The notes: generated from the sequence alone by a model not told the origin. 41,732 bases of DNA from Caulobacter sp. (GCA_029866155.1 JARWZW010000003.1:1-41732); one strand, 5' to 3'. Counted from the first letter of the stretch, positions 1 to 8,046 are shown. Numbers and translations are program-made.

Positions 1-32
1 TGTTTTAATGACTGGGACGCAGCGCCGCCGTT

Positions 33-593
33 ATGGCCCTCAGGGGCTATCGGGCGTTCGCCGCCACCCGGCCGGGCGGCGGCGAAGCGGCCGGCGAGGT
101 CGCTGCAGCCCTTAAGACAGAGGGTGAGGCCCTCCGCGCCTCGGGCCAGTCGGTGAAGCAGGCGGCCTATGACCTGCAGCATCAGCCCTGGTCCCTGGCC
201 TTTGTGCCCAATCCCCAGTCCCGACTGGCCGAGGCCAAGGCGCTGGGGGCAGCGGCCCGGCCCAGCGACGATGACGCCCCCAGGCTGGCGGTCATTTCAG
301 CCGCCTACGGCCGGGAACGAACCGGCGGGGCGCCCAGTCCGCCGACCAGCGCAGTGGCTCGGCGGGGCCTGACCCTCGCGGCTCTCCTGGCCCTCGGCGA
401 ACCCGTCGACGGCGCCGAGGCCAAGGGGCTGATCAAGGAAGCCCGCAGCGCGACCTGCCTTCGCATGGCAAAGCTGAACTTCCACCAGTGCCTGTCGGTG
501 GCCGGTCCCCAATATGAAGACGTCTATTGCCTGGGTCAGCATGCCCTGATCGATACCGGGCAATGCGTGGCGGCAGCCGCATCCGGGGGCTGA
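33..593 (+). CDS. hypothetical protein with Cys-containing C-terminus
   Basis: I do not recognise the family of this 186-residue protein. The first half is rich in Ala, Gly and charged residues, and there is no clear signal peptide or membrane segment. The last 50 residues are the most structured-looking part and contain four cysteines (C-x11-C, C-x11-C), which could form disulfides or bind a metal. In-frame stops lie at 6-8 and 9-11, so the gene starts inside the window; ATG 33 is the first ATG, with no strong ribosome binding site in front of it. It ends facing the convergent acyl-CoA dehydrogenase gene. Coding status rests on ORF length and position; no function is proposed. Confidence 0.5.
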   Translation: MALRGYRAFAATRPGGGEAAGEVAAALKTEGEALRASGQSVKQAAYDLQHQPWSLAFVPNPQSRLAEAKALGAAARPSDDDAPRLAVISAAYGRERTGGAPSPPTSAVARRGLTLAALLALGEPVDGAEAKGLIKEARSATCLRMAKLNFHQCLSVAGPQYEDVYCLGQHALIDTGQCVAAAASGG

Positions 594-659
594 TCTCTCC
601 GGACCTGTGACTGCTGGCGACAGGCGCGGCCCCCCCTCCCGCTGTCCTGTGCGTGACGG

Positions 660-683
660 CCCGCCCCTTCCCCCGGGGGCGGG
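660..683 (+). terminator. possible terminator hairpin
   Basis: An 8-bp perfect G+C stem (CCCGCCCC/GGGGCGGG) with an 8-nt loop lies 67 bases after the upstream gene. It is followed only by a mixed sequence and not by a clear U tract, so termination is a guess. Confidence 0.3.
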
Positions 684-782
684 TCGCTTGCATTCCGGGA
701 CCGGGGAGTCTTGCGCTTCCCGGTCTCCATGCCGCCGCTGCCATCAGTGTGGGCTATCGATTCAACGCCATTTGAACGAAAG

Positions 783-808
783 ACGCCCCGGGATTGCTCC
801 CGGGGCGT
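783..808. terminator. bidirectional hairpin terminator
   Basis: A perfect 11-bp stem (ACGCCCCGGGA/TCCCGGGGCGT) has a TTGC loop. Read on the minus strand it is followed by TCTTTCGTTC, a T-rich stretch, so it could end transcripts of the acyl-CoA dehydrogenase gene; on the plus strand it is followed by TATCGTC. The composite repeat lies between it and the dehydrogenase stop codon, which fits a repeat inserted between a gene and its older terminator. Confidence 0.6.
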
Positions 809-840
809 TATCGTCAGCCTGTGGATCAGGCGTCAGAGCC

Positions 841-950
841 TGGAGCATGTTCCGATAAGCGTGAAGCGGTTATCAGAACATGCTCTAACACTTTGAATCA
901 AAGCCTGTTTTTCCGTTGTGATCGGTTCGATCACAACGGAACAGGCTCTA
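841..950 (+). repeat. composite palindromic repeat, copy 1 (MITE-like)
   Basis: This matches, in inverted orientation, the copy at 33705-33819 over its whole length with scattered mismatches and one 4-nt indel. It has two units separated by 11 nt. The first (841-887) has GAGCATGTTC/GAACATGCTC arms and the second (899-950) has a long TCCGTTGTGATCG/CGATCACAACGGA stem with a GTT loop. The outer end of the second unit reads TAGAGCCTGTTCCG on the minus strand, and its TAG is the stop codon of the acyl-CoA dehydrogenase gene. The left end is TGGAGC where copy 2 has TAGAGC, and the second unit begins CAAAGC, so this copy looks more decayed. Confidence 0.85.
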
Positions 951-2255
951 GCGAATGCCGGCCACTTCCAGCGAGCGTTCGCGTTCGGCGCGCTGCTGCA
1001 TCTTCAGGTCGCCATACTTGCCGAACTCATCTCGGGCGATGGTGCGGCAGTGGACCTCATCGGGACCATCGGCCAGGCGCAGGGTGCGCTGATGGGCATA
1101 GGCCGAGGCCAGGCCGAAATCGGTGGTGACACCGGCGCCGCCATGGGCCTGGATGGCGTCGTCAATGATCTTCAGGGCGATGCGGGGCGCCGCCACCTTG
1201 ATCATGGCGATCTCCAGACGGGCCGACTTGTTGCCGGCCTTGTCCATCATGTCCGCCGCCTTCAGGCAGAGCAGGCGGCACATCTCGATATCGATCCGGG
1301 CCTCGGCGACCCGCTGTTCCCAGACACTGTGGTCGGAGAGATACTTGCCGAAGGCCTTGCGGCTCATCAGGCGCTTGCACATTTTTTCGAGGGACACCTC
1401 GGCGGTGCCGATGGTGCGCATGCAGTGATGGATACGGCCCGGGCCCAGGCGACCCTGAGCGATTTCGAAGCCGCGGCCTTCACCCAGCAACAGAGCTTCC
1501 TCGACCGGCACCTTGACGTTCTTCAGCAGAACCTCGGCATGGCCGTGGGGCGCGTCATCGTAACCAAAGACCGGCAGCATACGGACGATCTCGATGCCGG
1601 GCGCATCCATCGGCACCAGGATCTGCGACTGCTGCTGGTGACGGCTGGCGTTGTCAGGGTCGGTCTTGCCCATGACGATGGCGACCTTGCAGCGCGGATC
1701 GCCCACGCCCGAGGACCACCACTTGCGGCCATTGACGATGTAGTAGTCGCCCTCGCGACGGATGTCGGTCTCGATGTTGGTGGCGTCGGAGGAGGCCACA
1801 TCCGGCTCGGTCATCAGGAAGGCGGAACGGATTTCGCCGTTCATGAGGGGGCGCAGCCAGCGCTCCTTCTGCTCCAGGGTGCCGTAACGCATCAGCACTT
1901 CCATGTTGCCGGTGTCCGGCGCGGAGCAGTTGAACACCTCGGACGCAAAGCCGATCTTGCCCATCTGCTCGGCAATCATGCTGTATTCGAGGTTGGTCAG
2001 CTGGACGCCTTCAAACTGGAAGGTGTCATCCACATGGATCTGGCCGCTGTGCGGCGGCATGAAGAAGTTCCACAGGCCGGCGGCCTTGGCCTTGACCTTC
2101 AGCTCCTCGACGACCTGGACCACTTTCCAGCGGGCGTCGCCCAGGACGTTCATTTCTTCTTCGTAGCGCGGAATCGCCGGACGGATATGCTCTTCCATGA
2201 AGCCGACGACGCGGTCGAGAAACTGGCGTTGCTTGGGGGAAATATCGAAGTCCAT
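948..2255 (-). CDS. acyl-CoA dehydrogenase (ACAD10/11-like, FadE type)
   Basis: This FAD-dependent acyl-CoA dehydrogenase catalyses the first, alpha-beta desaturation step of beta-oxidation or of a related acyl-CoA catabolic route in the cytoplasm. The 435 residues cover all three family domains: the N-terminal helical domain, the middle beta domain with [15 protein letters not shown] and [15 protein letters not shown], and a C-terminal helical domain with [11 protein letters not shown] and DGPDEVH. The last two match the long ACAD10/11-like branch found next to fatty-acid genes in proteobacteria. ATG 2255 has GGGAAGGG upstream. A perfect palindrome of PsrA-box type lies 28 bases before the start, suggesting control by a TetR-type fatty-acid regulator. 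The stop codon is formed by the end of the composite repeat. The acyl chain specificity cannot be read from the sequence. Confidence 0.9.
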   Translation of the reverse strand: MDFDISPKQRQFLDRVVGFMEEHIRPAIPRYEEEMNVLGDARWKVVQVVEELKVKAKAAGLWNFFMPPHSGQIHVDDTFQFEGVQLTNLEYSMIAEQMGKIGFASEVFNCSAPDTGNMEVLMRYGTLEQKERWLRPLMNGEIRSAFLMTEPDVASSDATNIETDIRREGDYYIVNGRKWWSSGVGDPRCKVAIVMGKTDPDNASRHQQQSQILVPMDAPGIEIVRMLPVFGYDDAPHGHAEVLLKNVKVPVEEALLLGEGRGFEIAQGRLGPGRIHHCMRTIGTAEVSLEKMCKRLMSRKAFGKYLSDHSVWEQRVAEARIDIEMCRLLCLKAADMMDKAGNKSARLEIAMIKVAAPRIALKIIDDAIQAHGGAGVTTDFGLASAYAHQRTLRLADGPDEVHCRTIARDEFGKYGDLKMQQRAERERSLEVAGIR

Positions 2256-2282
2256 GGGCGGTCCCTTCCCTGATGTCTGTGG

Positions 2283-2298
2283 TCAAACAATTGTTTGA
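2283..2298. promoter_or_regulatory. palindromic operator upstream of the acyl-CoA dehydrogenase gene
   Basis: TCAAACAATTGTTTGA is a perfect 16-bp palindrome 28 bases upstream of the gene's ATG. It contains CAAAC-N4-GTTTG, which fits the published shape of the PsrA box (CAAAC-N2-4-GTTTG) bound by TetR-family regulators of fatty-acid oxidation. That the local regulator is PsrA-like is inference; no such regulator gene is in the window. Confidence 0.6.
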
Positions 2299-2346
2299 AC
2301 CATCATGCACCGGGGTTACGCACAGGGCAAGGGGCCGGGGCGCGCC

Positions 2347-3039
2347 TCAGAGGCTGGCATAGGGCGCCGCTGCGGCCGGCCGGACCAGATCCTTGGTGGT
2401 CTCCGCCACCCCGGCGATCACGAACTGAACCGCCATGGCGCAGAGAATAAGTCCCAGCACCCGGACAATGATGGTCATGCCGATCCTGCCCAGCACCCGG
2501 CTGATCAGGGGCGTCGCCCAGAAACAGATCATGGTGACAACCGAAACGGCGAAAAGGGCCGCCACCCCGCTCAGGTCTCCGACCACGCCAAATTTCTTGG
2601 CTTCGCTGGCATAGATCACGACCGTGGAAATAGCGCCCGGCCCGATCAGCAGGGGCATGGCGAAGGGCACAACCAGCCGCTCGAACCGACGGCGGGCATA
2701 GGCCGTTGCGCCTTCGGTTTCGCTGGCCTCGGCGGCGTCTGCGAACTTGGCGGTGAAATCGTCCCGCGCCATGTCCAGGCCGAGCAGGAACAGGATCACG
2801 CCGCCGGCGATCCGGAAGGCCGGCAGGGAAATGCCGAAAAACTCAAGCAGGGTCAGGCCGGTAAAATAGAAGAAGGTCAGGAACAGGAAGGCGAAGATAC
2901 AGATGAACAGGGCGACCATCCGTCGTCCGGCCGCCGCCGCCCCCGCCGTCGCCGCGGCGAACACCGGGACATTGCCGATCGGGTCGATCAGGGCAAACAG
3001 GGCGACGAAGAAGTTGACGGCAAGGTCTGTGGCGCTCAT
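2347..3039 (-). CDS. MarC family integral membrane protein
   Basis: The 230-residue protein is a MarC/UPF0056 inner-membrane protein with about six hydrophobic segments. The family signature IDPIGNVPVF lies at residues 18-27, and a second typical segment (RIAGGVILFLLGLDMA) follows near residue 76. The loop in between (DDFTAKFADAAEASETEG) is polar and probably cytoplasmic. The family has no settled biochemical function; the original link of E. coli MarC to multidrug resistance was not upheld. The gene is divergent from pyrF with 57 bases between the starts. Confidence 0.9.
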   Translation of the reverse strand: MSATDLAVNFFVALFALIDPIGNVPVFAAATAGAAAAGRRMVALFICIFAFLFLTFFYFTGLTLLEFFGISLPAFRIAGGVILFLLGLDMARDDFTAKFADAAEASETEGATAYARRRFERLVVPFAMPLLIGPGAISTVVIYASEAKKFGVVGDLSGVAALFAVSVVTMICFWATPLISRVLGRIGMTIIVRVLGLILCAMAVQFVIAGVAETTKDLVRPAAAAPYASL

Positions 3040-3096
3040 GTCGCTTCTCTAGCCCAAATCTCGAAGATTCGCGCGTCCTGCGCCGGGAGATCGCCC

Positions 3097-3795
3097 ATGC
3101 CTGCTGATCCACGCCTGATCGTCGCCCTCGACCTGCCGACCCGGGCCCAGGCCGAAGCCCTGGTCGAGACCCTGGGCGACAGTGTCGGCGTCTACAAGAT
3201 CGGCCTGCAACTTCTGGCGACAGGCGGCATGGAGATGGCCCGGGACCTCAAGGCCCGTGGCCGGCAGGTATTCCTGGACTGGAAGCTGCATGACATCGGC
3301 GCAACCGTCGAAAAGGCTACCGCCGCCATTGTCGCCACAGGCGCCTGTGACCTGTTGACCGTCCATGCCCATCCCCAGGTGCTGGCCGCCGCCGTGAAGG
3401 GCCGGGGGGGCGAACGTTCGGCGAGGATCCTCGGAGTCACGGTCCTGACCAGCCTGAACGGCCAGGACCTGGCGGCGATGGGCTACGGCATGGGTGTCGA
3501 AGCCCTGGTCGAGCGGCGCATCCGGCAGGTGCTGGAAGCGGGAGCCGATGGCGTCGTGGCCAGCCCGCATGAGGCGGCCCTGGCCCGGCGGATCGGCGGC
3601 CCTGACTTTCTGGTGGTGACCCCGGGGGTTCGTCCGGCCGGCGCCGCCATGGATGACCAGGCCCGGGCGGCCACGCCGGCCGATGCGCTCGCCAATGGCG
3701 CCAGCCACCTTGTCATTGGACGCCCCATATCCGCCGCCTCCGATCCTCGCGCCGCCGCCCTGGCCATCGCGTCAGAGATGGCGATGGCGCGATAG
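3097..3795 (+). CDS. pyrF: orotidine 5'-phosphate decarboxylase
   Basis: PyrF decarboxylates OMP to UMP, the last step of de novo pyrimidine synthesis, in the cytoplasm. The 232-residue protein is a TIM barrel with the catalytic motif DWKLHDIGAT at residues 61-70, where Asp61, Lys63 and Asp66 correspond to the family's charged catalytic array. The phosphate-binding motifs VTPGVRP and LVIGRPI are near the C-terminus. The reading frame is open far upstream, but ATG 3097 is preceded by GGGAGA at 7-base spacing and gives the normal family N-terminus (LIVALDLPT). The stop codon touches the operator of the following toxin-antitoxin pair. Confidence 0.96.
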   Translation: MPADPRLIVALDLPTRAQAEALVETLGDSVGVYKIGLQLLATGGMEMARDLKARGRQVFLDWKLHDIGATVEKATAAIVATGACDLLTVHAHPQVLAAAVKGRGGERSARILGVTVLTSLNGQDLAAMGYGMGVEALVERRIRQVLEAGADGVVASPHEAALARRIGGPDFLVVTPGVRPAGAAMDDQARAATPADALANGASHLVIGRPISAASDPRAAALAIASEMAMAR

Positions 3796-3812
3796 TTGGC
3801 AAACTTTGCCAA
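3796..3812. promoter_or_regulatory. palindromic operator of the ParDE pair
   Basis: TTGGCAAA-C-TTTGCCAA is a perfect 8+1+8 inverted repeat immediately after the pyrF stop codon and 18 bases before the parD ATG. Type II antitoxins of the ribbon-helix-helix class repress their own operons by binding such palindromes, so this is the likely autoregulatory site. Its position would overlap or adjoin the promoter. Confidence 0.7.
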
Positions 3813-3830
3813 TCTCTGTAGTCTTGCACC

Positions 3831-4100
3831 ATGGCCACGCGAAACATCAGCCTGACCCGCCAGCTCGACGACTATGTCGAGGAGCGGGTGGCGTCCGGCG
3901 CCTATCAGAACGCCAGCGAAGTCGTCCGGGCCGGCCTGAGAGCGCTCAGTCGCGACGAGGCCGAACATGCGCTCAAGCTGGAACGGCTGAAGGCGACGAT
4001 CCAGGTTGGCGTCGATGAGCTCGACCGCGGCGAAGGCATAGAAGTCACAGATGTTTCCGCCTGGCTTGAGGACCTTGTTTCGGATGACCCGTCGCGGTGA
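3831..4100 (+). CDS. parD: ParD-type ribbon-helix-helix antitoxin
   Basis: The 89-residue protein is a ParD antitoxin that would bind and neutralise the ParE toxin encoded next to it and repress the operon. The N-terminus has the ribbon-helix-helix DNA-binding fold (ISLTRQLDDYVEERVASG), followed by the family signature YQNASEVVRAGLRAL, and then an acidic C-terminal toxin-binding tail. There is no clear ribosome binding site before ATG 3831. Its TGA overlaps the GTG start of parE as GTGA, so the two are translationally coupled. A perfect palindrome lies just upstream. Confidence 0.93.
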   Translation: MATRNISLTRQLDDYVEERVASGAYQNASEVVRAGLRALSRDEAEHALKLERLKATIQVGVDELDRGEGIEVTDVSAWLEDLVSDDPSR

Positions 4101-4450
4101 GGCGACTGATCATTGCCCCGACTGCGGCAAGCGAGATTCGCGCGACCATCGCTGACAGGCGGGCCCGCTTTGGAAATGAAGCCGCCAGCCGTTACCGGGT
4201 CCTTGTATCGACGGCCCTCACTGAACTCCAAACTCAACCTGAGAGGCCGGCCGCCAGATTTCGGCAGGACCTTGGGGGCGGTTGTTGGCTCTATCACTTG
4301 AGGCATGCATCGCTTCGCTTTCCCCGGAACGAGCGCCTGTCCAGTCCAAGACATTTCGTCGCCTACCGTTGCACCGAGGAATTCGTTCAGATCATAGGTC
4401 TCCTGCACGACGCCATGGACATTCCCGAGGCCCTCTCCAGGGAAAGCTAA
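4097..4450 (+). CDS. parE: ParE/RelE-superfamily toxin
   Basis: This 117-residue protein sits directly behind the ParD antitoxin and has the ParE pattern: an N-terminal '[19 protein letters not shown]' helix pair and a C-terminal strand region ([23 protein letters not shown]). ParE toxins of known action poison DNA gyrase, although RelE-like members cleave mRNA; the target here cannot be told from sequence. The start is GTG 4097, overlapping the parD stop by four bases. The segment between (around residues 60-90) is longer and more divergent than in typical ParE proteins. The TAA stop overlaps the TAG stop of the convergent moaC gene by four bases, so there is no room for a terminator between them. 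Confidence 0.87.
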   Translation: MRRLIIAPTAASEIRATIADRRARFGNEAASRYRVLVSTALTELQTQPERPAARFRQDLGGGCWLYHLRHASLRFPRNERLSSPRHFVAYRCTEEFVQIIGLLHDAMDIPEALSRES

Positions 4451-4923
4451 GCCACCTGCCGCTTCCAGGGTCCTGACTTGCCACCGGTCTTTTCCAGCAG
4501 CCGGACCCCGTCGATAGTCATGGCCTTGTCCGCCGCTTTCAGCATGTCGTAGAGGGTCAGGCAGGCGACGGAGACGGCCGTCAGCGCCTCCATCTCGACC
4601 CCCGTCGGACCGTTCGTTCGGGCCAGGGCGGTCACGGAAAGCCCTTCGTCATGGGGCGAGACCGTGACCTGCACCTTCGACAGCGGCAGGGGATGGCAGA
4701 GGGGGATCAGGTCGGAGGTGCGCTTGGCGGCCATGACCCCGGCCAACTCGGCCACGGCCATGACATCGCCCTTGGCCCCGGCCCCGGTCAGGGCCAGGTC
4801 CCGGGTCGCCGGGTCCATACGCACCAGACCCTCGGCAATGGCCTGACGCGCTGTGTCGGGCTTGCCGGACACATCGACCATCCGGGCCCGGCCCTGGTCG
4901 TCCAGATGGGTCAGGCGGCTCAT
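4447..4923 (-). CDS. moaC: cyclic pyranopterin monophosphate synthase MoaC
   Basis: MoaC acts with MoaA to turn GTP into cyclic pyranopterin monophosphate, the first stage of molybdenum cofactor synthesis, in the cytoplasm. The 158 residues match the family's normal length. Visible motifs are MVDVSGK (15-21), Lys51 in GAKGDV, the LIPLCHPL motif with His77 (72-79), [11 protein letters not shown] (108-118) and DMLKAADK (126-133), which carry the known active-site lysine, histidine, aspartate and lysine. It is the last gene of the moaA-D-E-B-C run; its ATG overlaps the moaB stop (ATGA). It ends by overlapping the convergent parE gene. Confidence 0.96.
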   Translation of the reverse strand: MSRLTHLDDQGRARMVDVSGKPDTARQAIAEGLVRMDPATRDLALTGAGAKGDVMAVAELAGVMAAKRTSDLIPLCHPLPLSKVQVTVSPHDEGLSVTALARTNGPTGVEMEALTAVSVACLTLYDMLKAADKAMTIDGVRLLEKTGGKSGPWKRQVA

Positions 4924-5486
4924 CGTTCCAGCAGCCGGGGCATCAGTTCAACCATGTTGCAGGGGCGGTGGCGACTGTCGAGCTGGGCTGCGATCACCCG
5001 GTCCCAACCGTCCCGCACGGCGCCGTTGGAGCCCGGCAGGCAGAAGACGAAGACCCCGCCGATGATCCCGGCAAGGGCTCTGGACTGCAGGGTCGAAAGC
5101 CCGACCGACTGGTAGGACACCAGATGAAAAACCACGGAAAACCCGTCAATCTCCTTGTCCAGCAGGGGCCGCACGGCCTCGGGCGTGACATCCCGGCCGG
5201 TCAGGCCGGTTCCGCCGGTCGTGACGATGGCGTCAACGGTCCCGGAGGCGACCCAGGCCTGGATCTGCTGGCGGATGGCGGCCACATCATCGGGCACCAG
5301 CCGCTTGTCAGCCAGTTCATGCCCGGCCGCCGTCACTCTTGCCGCCAGCAGATGCCCGGAGGTGTCGCTCTCCTCGTCGCGGGTATCCGAGACCGTCAGC
5401 ACAGCCACCCGCACCGGCTGGACCTTCAGGCTCTCGTCGATCTTGCCGCCAGGGCCGATCAGGGGGGCGGGATTGAGACTGGTCAT
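4920..5486 (-). CDS. moaB: MoaB/MogA-family molybdopterin adenylyltransferase-like protein
   Basis: This 188-residue protein belongs to the MoaB/MogA fold. It has [17 protein letters not shown] near the N-terminus, [19 protein letters not shown] in the middle and [15 protein letters not shown] near the C-terminus. MogA adenylates molybdopterin before metal insertion; MoaB of some bacteria lacks that activity, so the exact role is uncertain. The open frame runs to 5540, but ATG 5486 is preceded by AGGAG and gives a normal N-terminus. It overlaps moaC by four bases. A strong stem-loop (5503-5536) lies just upstream in the 94-base gap after moaE. Confidence 0.9.
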   Translation of the reverse strand: MTSLNPAPLIGPGGKIDESLKVQPVRVAVLTVSDTRDEESDTSGHLLAARVTAAGHELADKRLVPDDVAAIRQQIQAWVASGTVDAIVTTGGTGLTGRDVTPEAVRPLLDKEIDGFSVVFHLVSYQSVGLSTLQSRALAGIIGGVFVFCLPGSNGAVRDGWDRVIAAQLDSRHRPCNMVELMPRLLER

Positions 5487-5502
5487 GACATCTCCTGAAC
5501 CG

Positions 5503-5536
5503 GACGCCCATCCGGATCGGGCGATCCGGAGGCGTC
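5503..5536 (-). other. strong stem-loop between moaE and moaB
   Basis: Outer arms GACGCC/GGCGTC and inner arms TCCGGATC/GATCCGGA around a GGGC loop form a stem of 14 bp, interrupted only by a 2-nt bulge. It sits 44 bases after the moaE stop and 17 bases before the moaB start, just before the AGGAG of moaB. No U tract follows on the minus strand, so an mRNA-processing or stabilising element, or a partial terminator, is more likely than a full intrinsic terminator. Confidence 0.5.
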
Positions 5537-5580
5537 GCATCCGTTACTCACAGTTCGGCCTGTATTCACCCGAAAATCCT

Positions 5581-6036
5581 TCAGCCGGCCGCTTCGTCCC
5601 AGCGGGCGGCGTCCGCCAGATCCCGGGCCGTGGGTTCGATCCAGCGGTTTCCATCCAGCCCCTGCTCCTGTTTCCAGAAGGGCGCCCGGCTTTTCAGCCA
5701 GTCCATCAGATGGTCGCAGGCCTCGAAGGCCGCACGCCGATGGGCCGCCGCTGTGGCGACAAAGACGATGGCCTCGCCAGGCGAGATAGGTCCGACCCGA
5801 TGCACGATCCGCCAGTCCTGCAGGCCAAAGCGGCCCGCGGCCTCCAGCGCCATGGCGGCGATGGCCGCGTCGGTGAAGCCCGGATAGGCCTCAAGGGTCA
5901 AAAGCCGGGTCTGGCCGGCCTCGGCCCGGGCCAGGCCGGTAAAACTGCAGATCCCGCCGGTTTCCTGGCGACCGCGGCAGAAGGCCGACAGCAGGGCGCC
6001 GGGATCGAACGCGTCTGTCTGGAGTGTGACGCTCAT
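5581..6036 (-). CDS. moaE: molybdopterin synthase catalytic subunit MoaE
   Basis: MoaE is the large subunit of molybdopterin synthase, which uses thiocarboxylated MoaD to add the dithiolene sulfurs to precursor Z. The 151 residues have the family's normal length and motifs: GGICSFTGLAR (27-37), IVHRVGPISPGEAIVFVA (around 78-95), AHRRAAFEACDHLMDWLKSRAPFWKQEQ, the last with the conserved lysines and the HR pair of the active site. Its ATG overlaps the moaD stop by four bases, so the two subunits are translationally coupled. Confidence 0.95.
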   Translation of the reverse strand: MSVTLQTDAFDPGALLSAFCRGRQETGGICSFTGLARAEAGQTRLLTLEAYPGFTDAAIAAMALEAAGRFGLQDWRIVHRVGPISPGEAIVFVATAAAHRRAAFEACDHLMDWLKSRAPFWKQEQGLDGNRWIEPTARDLADAARWDEAAG

Positions 6037-6272
6037 CCGCCGCTCATCGGAGGCAGGAAGGCAACTTCCGAGTCCGGGGTCAGGGTGCGGTCGCCCCGGA
6101 CCAGAACCTTGTCGAGGGCCACCTGGACGGACGGGCCCCGCAGCGCCTCGCCAAGGTCAGGGTCTGCTTTGGACAGATCCGCCCGGAGGGCGACCAGGCT
6201 TTCCGCCTCGACCTGGCGCTCCCGCCAGCCCGCCAGATCGGCCAGCCTGCCGAACAACAGCACCCGCGCCAT
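6033..6272 (-). CDS. moaD: molybdopterin synthase sulfur carrier subunit MoaD
   Basis: MoaD is the small ubiquitin-like subunit of molybdopterin synthase, whose C-terminal glycine is thiocarboxylated and donates sulfur. The 79-residue protein begins VLLFGRLADLAGW and ends PPMSGG, giving the essential terminal Gly-Gly. It lies 2 bases behind moaA and overlaps moaE by four bases. No activating enzyme (MoeB) is encoded in the window. Confidence 0.94.
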   Translation of the reverse strand: MARVLLFGRLADLAGWRERQVEAESLVALRADLSKADPDLGEALRGPSVQVALDKVLVRGDRTLTPDSEVAFLPPMSGG

Positions 6273-6274
6273 GC

Positions 6275-7318
6275 CTAGCCCCCCGTGGTGGACATGTGGC
6301 GCGCCACGGCCGGGGCAGACCCGGCGGCGATGCGGAAATCATGCCCCCGGGGCTTGCCCAGCACCGCCGTACGGATCGCGTCAACGAGATCCTCGTCCGT
6401 GGCCCCGGCCCGCATCAGGGCCCGCAGGTCAGAGGCGTCATCCTGGCCCAGGCAGGTATGGAGCGTCCCGGTGCAGGTCAGCCGCACCCGGTTGCAGGCC
6501 TCGCAGAAACTGTGGCTGAGGGGCGTGATGAAGCCCAGCCGCCCGCCGGTTTCGGCGATCCGCACATAGCGGGCGGGCCCGCCGGTGGACAGGGGCAGAT
6601 CCTCAAGCTGCCAGTAGCTGGACAGATCCCGGCGCACGGTTTCCAGGGACAGGTACTGATCTGTCCGGTCCTCATCGATCTCGCCCATGGGCATGGTCTC
6701 GATCAGGGTCATGTCCATGCCCAGGCCATGGGCCCACTGGATCAGATCAGGAATTTCTGCGGCATTGTCCCTGGCCAGGGCCACCGTGTTGATCTTGACC
6801 GACAGGCCAGCCTCCCTCGCCGCCGTCAGTCCGGCCAGGACCTGTTCCAGACGACCGCCCCGGGTGAGGGTCGAGAACAGGTCCGGCTTCAGGGTGTCGA
6901 GAGAAACATTGATCCGGCGCACGCCATTGGCCGCAAGTTGGCCGGCGAACTGGGCCAGCCGCGTGCCATTGGTGGTCAGGGTCAGTTCTTCCAGGGCGCC
7001 GGAAGCCAGGTGACGCGACAAGCCCTCGACCAGGGTCATGAACCCCTTGCGCACAAGGGGTTCACCGCCGGTCAGTCGCAGCTTGCGCACCCCCAGCCCG
7101 ATGAACAGCGAGGCCAGCCGGTCCAGCTCCTCCAGCGAAAGCACCTCCGCCTTTGGCAGAAACACCATCTTCTCGGCCATGCAGTAGACGCAGCGCAGAT
7201 CACAGCGATCTGTCACGGATATCCGCAGATAGGATACCCTGCGCGCAAACAGGTCCGAGAGGCCCGACGCGTCGGCGCGGGCCTGGGTTTCGGTCCGGAC
7301 CTGGATAGTCGGTTCCAT
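6275..7318 (-). CDS. moaA: GTP 3',8-cyclase MoaA (radical SAM)
   Basis: MoaA is the radical-SAM enzyme that, followed by MoaC, converts GTP to cyclic pyranopterin monophosphate. With the start at ATG 7318 it has 347 residues. The SAM cluster motif CDLRCVYC is at Cys39, Cys43 and Cys46, followed by LRLTGGEPL. The second, C-terminal cluster motif [19 protein letters not shown] supplies the three further cysteines. The protein ends in the family's Gly-Gly tail. A start at ATG 7348 is also open and would overlap the divergent mocA start at 7347; 7318 gives a more normal N-terminus. It is the first gene of moaA-D-E-B-C. Confidence 0.95.
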   Translation of the reverse strand: MEPTIQVRTETQARADASGLSDLFARRVSYLRISVTDRCDLRCVYCMAEKMVFLPKAEVLSLEELDRLASLFIGLGVRKLRLTGGEPLVRKGFMTLVEGLSRHLASGALEELTLTTNGTRLAQFAGQLAANGVRRINVSLDTLKPDLFSTLTRGGRLEQVLAGLTAAREAGLSVKINTVALARDNAAEIPDLIQWAHGLGMDMTLIETMPMGEIDEDRTDQYLSLETVRRDLSSYWQLEDLPLSTGGPARYVRIAETGGRLGFITPLSHSFCEACNRVRLTCTGTLHTCLGQDDASDLRALMRAGATDEDLVDAIRTAVLGKPRGHDFRIAAGSAPAVARHMSTTGG

Positions 7319-7346
7319 ACTGGTCACAGATAGGCGAAATTGATCC

Positions 7347-7970
7347 ATGGCGACAGGGGCGCTGAGTGAGTCCAGACCGCGCAGACTGGAGACCCTGATC
7401 CTGGCCGCCGGATCAGGCAGCCGGTTTGGCGGTCGCAAACTGCTGGCCCCCTGGCGGGGTGGTCTTGTTCTGGAGGCGACCCTGGCTGCAGCCTTTCAGG
7501 CGCCTGGACGATCCGTCCGGGTGGTGACCGGCGCCGATGGCCAGGCCGTTGGTGACGCGGCCCGGGCCTACGCGGACCGAACCGGACAGGCGGGCAGGCT
7601 CAAGATCGTTCATGCGGCCGCCCATGCGGACGGGCTCGCCGCCTCCCTGAAGGTCGGTATCGAAAGTCTTCCCGACGGCGCCGAAGGGATTTTCCTGTTC
7701 CTCGGAGACATGCCCCTGGTCCCGCCGGAAACGGCCGGGCAGCTTCTGGCGGTCCTGGGGCCGGACCAGCAGGCGGCCGCGCCCCTGTTCGAGGGACAGC
7801 GAGGCCATCCGGTCTTGATGATGGCCAGCCTGTTTCCGGCCTTGGCCCGCCTGACCGGAGACCGCGGCGCCGGCGCGCTCCTGACGTCTCTGGGGTATGC
7901 CCTGGCCCTTATGGAAACCGGGGATCCAGGCGTGCTGAAGGACATCGACCGGCGTGAAGATCTGGAATGA
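7347..7970 (+). CDS. MocA/MobA-like NTP transferase (molybdenum cofactor cytidylyltransferase type)
   Basis: This 207-residue protein has the MobA-like nucleotidyltransferase fold. The N-terminal loop [19 protein letters not shown] (residues 17-35) binds the nucleotide, and [10 protein letters not shown] (residues 115-124) carries the metal-binding aspartate. The 'AAG.G.R.G..KLL' form is that of MocA (CTP:molybdopterin cytidylyltransferase) and not of MobA (guanylyltransferase). MocA makes molybdopterin cytosine dinucleotide, the cofactor form used by the xanthine dehydrogenase/isoquinoline oxidoreductase family, a member of which is encoded at 15.9-18.6 kb. It is divergent from moaA. The exact nucleotide used is inferred, as CobY-like or CoxI-type relatives share the fold. 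Confidence 0.8.
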   Translation: MATGALSESRPRRLETLILAAGSGSRFGGRKLLAPWRGGLVLEATLAAAFQAPGRSVRVVTGADGQAVGDAARAYADRTGQAGRLKIVHAAAHADGLAASLKVGIESLPDGAEGIFLFLGDMPLVPPETAGQLLAVLGPDQQAAAPLFEGQRGHPVLMMASLFPALARLTGDRGAGALLTSLGYALALMETGDPGVLKDIDRREDLE

Positions 7971-8046
7971 GGCTGGCGACGTCTGGAGAGGTCTTACCTC
8001 AAGAGCAGTATTTGCTACCATCGCCGAAAGCTTGGAAGGGATCTCG

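Larger units (their letters stand above)
594..947. other. intergenic region with hairpins and a composite repeat
   Basis: This 354-base gap lies between the convergent ends of the first gene and the acyl-CoA dehydrogenase gene. It holds a G+C hairpin (660-683), a strong hairpin typical of a bidirectional terminator (783-808) and the first copy of a composite palindromic repeat (841-950). I see no gene in it. Confidence 0.7.

Noticed and set aside
918..2273. A 451-codon open frame on the plus strand opposite the acyl-CoA dehydrogenase gene
   Set aside because: It is a G+C-driven shadow of a gene with clear family motifs; the product has low-complexity composition and no recognisable domain.
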